From NCBI GenBank assembly GCA_004352715.1, contig SCFE01000077.1:1509120-1573119 (forward strand): 64,000 nucleotides of DNA. Direction: 5' to 3'. The stretch is from Hofstenia miamia. Taxonomy: Eukaryota; Xenacoelomorpha; Acoela. Both the position numbers and the translations under genes were made by a program. The notes under the pieces were generated by a model, which was not told the DNA's origin, searched no databases, and was given only the letters and a program-made list of their open reading frames with translations. Each line of letters opens with the position of its first letter. Within the stretch, counting starts at the first letter, position 1. This document shows, piece by piece, positions 58,785 to 64,000 of the stretch.

Positions 58785-58925
58785 ATAAACAAAGACATCC
58801 AACAAATCTAAATGTATTTTGAAGATCTGAATTTCTGAAAGAAAAAGTTCAGAAATATTTCTCCAAATGCTTTAAAATGACAACAATGTTTGTTGCAATA
58901 AAACATTATTGAAAATGTTCAAAGT
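58785..58925 (+). repeat. Dispersed repeat family Z, copy 2
   Basis: ACAAAGACATCCAACAAATC, TATTTTGAAGATCTGAATTT, TGAAAGAAAAAGTTCAGAAA and CAATAAAACATTATTGAAAA match the blocks at 47406-47566 in order. A TA microsatellite (about 58955-59030) follows shortly, as in copy 1. Confidence 0.6.
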
Positions 58926-58943
58926 TTTAAGATTATAACCAGT

Positions 58944-58952
<9 letters not shown>

Positions 58953-58974
<22 letters not shown>

Positions 58975-59030
58975 AAATATATAAAATATGTATATATATA
59001 AAAATATATATATACTGTATCATATGTATA
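58953..59030. repeat. Interrupted (TA)n microsatellite
   Basis: TA repeat preceded by CACACACA and interrupted by AAATAT and TGTATATA units. Confidence 0.85.
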
Positions 59031-60104
59031 CTATATATCATTTTGTATACCAAGTGCGGAGCCTTCCAAAACATAGCATAAAATAACTATCACATATATT
59101 GCATATGTGCTTTTCAAATAATTTTCTAAAAATTGAGGCTTATATGAAAAATTTAAGATGTCAATTTTTAGCCAAAACTAATATATTTGGAATGAATTTT
59201 CATATGATACTCAAGACATTATTTATTCACGTACTCTCTAGCAACATTGCCCAAAATATTTGTCGAAATATTTTTGTCTAAATATGCTAGGATCTCAATT
59301 CGGCATAAAATAATTGAATAGTATCTTATGCATTTTTCGTTTTGATCTCATGACTACATAAGAGTGCTTAGAATATAGATTTCTATCACCTGATGTTTTC
59401 TGATTTTGGCAATATTATCAGGAAAATGTATTAGAATAACTAAAGGTGACATTTCTTTGCAGTAGAGATTTTCGACAAGAAAATTATTTGAAAGGATTTC
59501 TAAATTCTAATTAATAGTGCACTTATCTGGTTACTCAAGATCTAATAAGTGACGTTTGCATTAAAAAGATTTGAAATCAATTTCTAAATGTGATTTATTG
59601 TAAACTTATTAAGTGAACTATATTAACGGATGGTAAATTCCGAGGCAAAATTTCACATCAAGGAAAACACATAAATTGCACCATTAATTTAGCGAATTCT
59701 ATTTGAGCTGCAATTTATTAGCTGTGAAAATTTATAGCATTGTTAAAGATAAAACAAAGAAAAAAGTGAATTTTTTAAATTGAAACTTGTAGACGTGATT
59801 TAGTGGGTTTTAAAAATCAATCTTTCTCAATATTTTTTAGTGAAGATTGAAAATATAGTAAAAAATATGTCGTAAATTTCAAATCAAACTATTGCATGCC
59901 TTGTTCTTTGTCATTAATTTAAGTAAACGCAATCTAATGCTAATTTTTATAGAGTAAATATTATTTAGAAACTTTAAAATGAATCAATTTTAGACTAAGA
60001 AACACAGAACAGAAATACCGAACTAATTAGCATTATTTTTCGTGAATTAACTAATGAATTAGTTCATAAATAATAACAACATTAATTGCAACAAGCTATA
60101 AATC
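59031..60104. other. Gene-free AT-rich stretch
   Basis: This forms the 3' flank of LINE copy B. No gene is visible. It does not match the 3' flank of copy A, so the two are separate insertions and not one segmental duplication. Confidence 0.45.
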
Positions 60105-60146
60105 AACAAAAACAAAAAAAAAAAAAAAAACAAAACAAAACAAAAA
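60105..60146 (-). repeat. TTTTG-type 3' tail of LINE copy B
   Basis: On the element strand it begins CTTTTTGTTTTGTTTTG like copy A and then becomes a nearly pure T run (about 17 T) before GTTTTTGTTG. The 3' UTR between ORF2 stop and tail is only about 20 bases. Confidence 0.85.
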
Positions 60147-60164
60147 GTTATTTACAGAGGTGTT

Positions 60165-62432
60165 TCAGTTTACCCAGTTTTGCCATGCATTTAATCGTTT
60201 TGATGAACCTATTTTAAACTGATGGGCAAGTAGGTTCTCTTTTAGCAATCTTTTGAAAGATTTAATGTTCGGGGCATTTTTGATGTTTTTATCAAGACTG
60301 TTCCATAATTTCGTCACAGTTACTGCAAAAGAAGTATTGAATTTTTTACATTTTATTTTCTCATTATTTATGCAAGTTTTAGAGCGTAAATTGTAAGTAA
60401 TTACTTCACTTAAGAAACTCGTAGATATTGATGGACTATTTATATGTTTGTAGAGTATTTCCAAGCTAGCTTGCATTATGTAGTATCTTGGAGAGAGCAT
60501 TTGCAGTTGTTGTAGCTTGCTACCAGTATCCTGTTTACAAATTTGAAATAGAGTAGTTAGTGCCCAGTTGAATACAGTATTTATTCGCTCTTGATGTTCT
60601 ACACTAATACAGTTTAGGAGTGTACATGCATACATGAATTGACTGAATACAAAGGAGTATAGAAGTTGTTTATTTTGTGATATCATCCTAATTTCCCTTA
60701 AGTAATGGACACCTGCTGCCATGTTTCTAACCTTGGTCTTTATGAATTTTGTGTATGAAAAATTAGAATCGATCTCCACTCCAAGATACTTTACAAATTT
60801 GGATTGTACAATTGGTGTGCTGTAGTTATCAACTGTTAACGAGAGATTTTTTGTTATTTGTATTTGTTCATTTGGAGCAAAGATTATGAATTGTGTCTTT
60901 TTATTGTTCATAGTTAGTTTATTTTGAGAAAAATATTTTTTAATTAACCTGATGTTAGATTCTAATTGTCTTGTAGCGATTAATGCACTTTTATGTCTAC
61001 TAACAAGACATGTATCATCAGCATATTGGTATATATTGCAGGATACACTTTTTACAATGTCATTAATGTATAGTGTGAAGAGAATTGGCCCTAGCACACT
61101 ACCCTGTGGGACACCCTTATTTGTATATTCATAAGTTGAATATATATTTCCCAGACGCACTCGTTGCTTTCTATTTGATATAAAGCTGCAAATCATATTT
61201 CGGGCGCTAATGTCAAAACCATAACATTGAAGCTTTCTGTCTAGAATATCAATATTCAGGCTATCAAACGCCTTGCTCAGGTCCAATAGAGCTATGGAAG
61301 AACATACATTTCTATTTAATGCTAATCTTGTAGTCTCTGTAATTGAAAGTAAGGCATCTGTTGTGCTGAATCCGTTTCTAAATCCGAATTGGCTATCTGC
61401 AAGTATGCTATTTTGTGTAATGTAAGCATTTATTTGCTTACTCAATAACTTTTCAAATACTTTGGAAAAGGGATTTGTGATGGTTATTGGTCGATAATTT
61501 TCACCTAATAGAGGATCTCCTGATTTAAAAATGGGGGTTATTTCTGCTACTTTTAGTGGTGAAGGATAACTGTTCGTCTTTATGGCGTAATTAAAGATAA
61601 ATTGTAGTGCTTCCACATACTGTTTAGCATATCTCTTGATTATGAAAATAGGTATCCCTGTACTCCCACATGATTTGCTGCTATCTAATTTAGAAATGAT
61701 CTTGAACAAATCGTATCTGCTGATGTAACTAAATGAGAAACAGCTTTTATTTCTGAGTGTAAATTCTTGAGTGATCTCCTGTCCATTATAAGTGCCCAGG
61801 TTTTTAAAAATTGCATTTAAGTGGTTTGCAATTTGCTGGACATTTGTGGAAGTATTATTGCCAATCTTAAGCCTTTCAATATTGCAACTTATGCCCTTGC
61901 CCTTACTTAAAGTTTTATTTATGTGTCTCCACTTGTCTTTATAGCTACTGATCTTTTCAAAAACAGCTTTATTTGATTTATGCGTACTGGACGCAATTTC
62001 AGTTTCAAGTTCTTTATTGAGATCTTGGTACTCTTGAATAGTAATTGAGGGAGTTGCAGAGTTCAAGTCTTCCCATGCTGCCTTCTTTTTCTTTTCTAAT
62101 GCTATTGCTCTGGAACTTCTACATTTAACTTTTCTGCAGGAAGCCACGTATTTTGTTTTATATGGTGCGCATTTATTTAGACAATAATTAAACTGTTTTA
62201 AAAAGAAATGCATCATGCTATCTGCACTATTCATGATGTAGATGCGGTCCCAGGGAATGTTTTGCAGTTCCTGTATGAACGTCTCCTCACAAAAAGACGA
62301 AAAATCTCTATACCTAATCTTTTTGCGATCAGTATTTGACATGAGATGGTTGGATATGTAGATACACAAATGGTGATCGGAGAATGAGTTAAACATGTAC
62401 GATGCGAAAAAAAGGTGACATTTCTGGGCCAT
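60165..62432 (-). CDS. LINE B ORF2, end of endonuclease plus reverse transcriptase
   Basis: The frame is 755 codons, although its true reading would continue from the endonuclease frame through the T-run at 62407-62413. It starts with the last endonuclease block, FFASYMFNSFSDHHLCIY (catalytic Asp-His). A linker (about 30-290) includes a KKKKAAW helix. The RT core follows: ENYRPITITNPFSKVFEKL (312-330), DSQFGFRNGFSTTDALL, LLDLSKAFDSL (Asp384), GVPQGSVLGPILFTLYINDI (440-459), YADDT (Asp472-473), then KYLGVEID (549-556). A thumb-like region and a C-terminal WNSLDKNIKNAPNIKSFKR block finish at the native stop TGA. No zinc knuckle is seen. All RT catalytic residues are intact. Confidence 0.93.
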   Translation of the reverse strand: MAQKCHLFFASYMFNSFSDHHLCIYISNHLMSNTDRKKIRYRDFSSFCEETFIQELQNIPWDRIYIMNSADSMMHFFLKQFNYCLNKCAPYKTKYVASCRKVKCRSSRAIALEKKKKAAWEDLNSATPSITIQEYQDLNKELETEIASSTHKSNKAVFEKISSYKDKWRHINKTLSKGKGISCNIERLKIGNNTSTNVQQIANHLNAIFKNLGTYNGQEITQEFTLRNKSCFSFSYISRYDLFKIISKLDSSKSCGSTGIPIFIIKRYAKQYVEALQFIFNYAIKTNSYPSPLKVAEITPIFKSGDPLLGENYRPITITNPFSKVFEKLLSKQINAYITQNSILADSQFGFRNGFSTTDALLSITETTRLALNRNVCSSIALLDLSKAFDSLNIDILDRKLQCYGFDISARNMICSFISNRKQRVRLGNIYSTYEYTNKGVPQGSVLGPILFTLYINDIVKSVSCNIYQYADDTCLVSRHKSALIATRQLESNIRLIKKYFSQNKLTMNNKKTQFIIFAPNEQIQITKNLSLTVDNYSTPIVQSKFVKYLGVEIDSNFSYTKFIKTKVRNMAAGVHYLREIRMISQNKQLLYSFVFSQFMYACTLLNCISVEHQERINTVFNWALTTLFQICKQDTGSKLQQLQMLSPRYYIMQASLEILYKHINSPSISTSFLSEVITYNLRSKTCINNEKIKCKKFNTSFAVTVTKLWNSLDKNIKNAPNIKSFKRLLKENLLAHQFKIGSSKRLNAWQNWVN

Positions 62433-63369
62433 CAGACGAGTTTGTTATAAAGTAATCTATTAGAGATTTATGTCGTGTAGGCGTAGTTGCATTGATTATT
62501 TTTAAGTCCAGTGAGTCACAAAGGCTGTCAATAATAGAGGCTTCTCTTTCATCTAAGTAATTTATATTAAAATCACCTAAAGCATAAATTACTTTGTTGT
62601 ACTCTAAAGCCTTTTCTATCTCCGCTTTTTTAAAGTTAATAAATTCCTTGCCAAACTGCTTTCTTGGTGAGTAAGTAACATTCACCAATCCGTTTTCTCT
62701 GCAATTTTGTCCTGAGTTTACCTCTATCCACATTGTTTCAAAATGTGGATGGGACTCTTCCAAGCTTAAACATCTAGTTGGAGACATTCTCTTGGGTACT
62801 ATTACCATCAGTCCACCACCCCGAGAAGCCCTGTTTTTGCAGAAAATTTCAAATTTCTCTTTCTTGAAGTTATACATATCGTCAGGGGCATTGCTCAGCC
62901 AGGTTTCCGTAATCGTCCATATTGTATTTTCATCTAATTGATTGAACATTTCTCTGAAGGCATTTCTGTGAGCAGACAAACTTCTAGCATTTATGTAAGC
63001 AAATTTCATATTTTGTTTGAAGTTTTGAATAATAGAATGCAAGTCATAACTATCATATATGTGGGGTCCAGGGTTTGGGTGAATGTTCCCCGAGAGTAAA
63101 AGTAAATTTAAAAGAGTATGAAGTGCAATCAAAACATATGCATGACAACAAAGGGTTAGCACTGTACAGAGTTTTATATTTTTTACATAATTTCTCCTAT
63201 GCGCATATCTAGTTTGACCATGATTACATATATGTGGGTAATGCGCCGAATAATCTTTTGCCTGCAACATTAATATTAATACAATAACTAGAACGAAAAT
63301 TAACCTGTCCATCTTCTTTAGAACAGGGTGATAAGTCTTTATATTTGTACTGATGCTTTCAGTTTCCAT
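62389..63369 (-). CDS. LINE B ORF2, hydrophobic N-terminus, 2A-like motif and endonuclease
   Basis: 326 codons, starting with the ATG one base after the ORF1 stop. Residues 22-36 (LIFVLVIVLILML) and 66-94 are hydrophobic. SGNIHPNPGP follows at 93-102, then the endonuclease with Asn127, Glu155, GGGLMVIV, GDFNIN and LIDYFITN. The frame leaves the endonuclease at PEMSPFF and stops seven codons later because of the extra T. In family terms the N-terminal part resembles the signal-like plus 2A layout reported for several animal LINEs. Whether cleavage or membrane targeting happens here is unknown; the residues before NPGP (N-I-H-P) differ from the canonical D-V/I-E-x. Confidence 0.92.
   Translation of the reverse strand: METESISTNIKTYHPVLKKMDRLIFVLVIVLILMLQAKDYSAHYPHICNHGQTRYAHRRNYVKNIKLCTVLTLCCHAYVLIALHTLLNLLLLSGNIHPNPGPHIYDSYDLHSIIQNFKQNMKFAYINARSLSAHRNAFREMFNQLDENTIWTITETWLSNAPDDMYNFKKEKFEIFCKNRASRGGGLMVIVPKRMSPTRCLSLEESHPHFETMWIEVNSGQNCRENGLVNVTYSPRKQFGKEFINFKKAEIEKALEYNKVIYALGDFNINYLDEREASIIDSLCDSLDLKIINATTPTRHKSLIDYFITNSSDGPEMSPFFRIVHV
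62407..62413 (-). other. T-run frameshift site, copy B (7 T)
   Basis: Seven T on the element strand shift the frame by plus one relative to the six that would join endonuclease and reverse transcriptase. Copy A has five. The site lies just before the catalytic SDHH block. Confidence 0.9.
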
Positions 63370-63373
63370 GTTA
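63367..63373 (-). promoter_or_regulatory. ORF1-ORF2 stop-start junction (TAA-C-ATG), copy B
   Basis: Identical to the junction of copy A, so the one-base spacing is a property of the family and not a copy-specific mutation. Confidence 0.7.
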
Positions 63374-64000
63374 TCTCGAGAGTTCTGCTATTAATGACTT
63401 AACTGAGCTATCAATTAATGTCCTTAGGAGTGACTTAATTTCATTTGAGTTTGAAATAGCTTCTGATCGCACTATTTCACTATAAGATGTGTTGTGTGGA
63501 CGTCTAGTTCTATATATTGGGACGCTTGGTACATTAGTATTAGACTGTGGATATCTTCTATTTTGAAAGTTTGATACATCTTTCTGGTAGTGACCAAAGA
63601 ATGACTTTATCTGAACCACAATTTTTGCTACTCCGAAATTTGACAGATGTATATTATCCTTTGCTAGCATTTTTCCATTAATTAACTTTGGTGCAGTTAA
63701 GAAGTGTCTAAAAGTTTCGATTTTTTCAATTGACATATGTTCAGTTTGCATTTTTCCAATAATCTGATTGAATTTCACTATTTTACTATTAACACAGAGT
63801 TTATCTTCAACTAGAATTGGTGTTACTTCCATTAGTATAATCTTCTTTGGAGAGAATTTAGATTTAACAATCTCTATTAGTTCTGATAAATCATTTTGGA
63901 ATTCTGATTCTTCCAGTCCATCTATTGCATCTATAATGCCAGTATTTAAGATAATTGTGTTCACATTCTTTTTAGGGTATTTACCACAGATATCTACCAG
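63371..64000 (-). CDS. LINE B ORF1, C-terminal part (open at window edge)
   Basis: The frame is open from the window edge (LVDICGKYPKK) to the TAA at 63371, matching residues 149-357 of copy A ORF1. It contains TIILNTGIIDAI and AKDNIHLSNFG (Asp and His of the SGNH triad); block I with the nucleophile Ser lies outside the window. There are only a few substitutions relative to A (for example EHMSIE for EHISIE and SLLRT for SLLKT), consistent with a recently shared source. Confidence 0.92.
   Translation of the reverse strand: MVDICGKYPKKNVNTIILNTGIIDAIDGLEESEFQNDLSELIEIVKSKFSPKKIILMEVTPILVEDKLCVNSKIVKFNQIIGKMQTEHMSIEKIETFRHFLTAPKLINGKMLAKDNIHLSNFGVAKIVVQIKSFFGHYQKDVSNFQNRRYPQSNTNVPSVPIYRTRRPHNTSYSEIVRSEAISNSNEIKSLLRTLIDSSVKSLIAELSR

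Larger units (their letters stand above)
60105..64000 (-). mobile_element. Non-LTR retrotransposon copy B (CR1/L2-like), runs off the window
   Basis: Same family as copy A, with only scattered base differences along ORF1, endonuclease and reverse transcriptase. Its 5' part lies beyond 64000. Apart from one extra T at 62407-62413 it has no visible coding damage in the window. It keeps the 90-base segment missing from A. The tail (about 60105-60146) has the same CTTTTTGTTTTG start and then a T-rich run. The high similarity of A and B implies recent activity of the family in this genome. Confidence 0.93.

Noticed and set aside
52560-60100. Shared word AACAAGCTATA in the 3' flanks of both LINE copies
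   Set aside because: It lies at different distances from the tails and the flanks otherwise differ; chance or weak target preference cannot be separated.
60952-61134. 60-codon plus-strand frame, also present at 53469-53651
   Set aside because: It is an antisense shadow of the reverse transcriptase core in both LINE copies.
1-64000. CRISPR arrays, bacterial promoters, rRNA genes, telomere repeats
   Set aside because: None was seen; the window is eukaryotic and contains no such pattern.

Overview
This is 64 kb of AT-rich (roughly 70 percent A+T by eye) animal DNA. It has long gene-poor stretches, many (TA)n microsatellites, three assembly gaps (26033, 43163-43374, 57663-58662), short exon-like open stretches with splice-site look-alikes, and a dense population of transposons. 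There are no bacterial-style operons. The transposon mix (Tc1/mariner relics of arthropod-like type, hAT MITEs, a CR1/L2-like LINE) suggests an invertebrate, perhaps an arthropod, but the species cannot be named from sequence alone.

Layout. 1-18 kb: sparse AT-rich DNA with decayed Tc1/mariner transposases (2828-3590 plus; 8228-8490 minus; about 9712-9845 plus; 13701-14165 minus) and a candidate minus-strand exon (14328-14495). 18-37 kb: several well-bounded DNA transposons. Three hAT-type elements have perfect 8-bp target duplications (18332-19465, 28245-28667, 33732-34106), and a Tc1-like element with long inverted ends lies at 34801-36101. Candidate exons lie at 20401-20460 (plus), 27616-27803 (plus) and 29504-29604 (minus). 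37-52 kb: a 233-bp tandem duplication, a decayed gene-like region (40857-41690), a candidate exon (46347-46528), a MITE (47793-48066) and recurring dispersed repeats.

52.6-64 kb: the main coding content. Two nearly identical minus-strand copies of a two-ORF non-LTR retrotransposon are present: copy A at 52608-56869, and copy B at 60105 to beyond the window end. ORF1 is an SGNH-esterase-like protein. ORF2 starts one base after the ORF1 stop (TAA-C-ATG). It opens with two hydrophobic stretches and a 2A-like NPGP motif, then carries an APE-type endonuclease and a reverse transcriptase. The 3' UTR is about 20 bases and ends in a TTTTG-type tail instead of poly(A). Both copies break between endonuclease and reverse transcriptase at the same T-run, in opposite directions (5 T in A, 7 T in B, 6 needed). 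B is otherwise open to its end. A has further damage. A third, older LINE tail of another family lies on the plus strand between them (56978-57662).

How the parts work together: ORF1 is presumed to bind or chaperone the element RNA, the endonuclease nicks the target and the reverse transcriptase copies the RNA there. The short hAT and Tc1 elements are non-autonomous or dead and would need transposase from elsewhere. No complete host gene is visible; the exon candidates rest on open frame plus splice-site look-alikes only.
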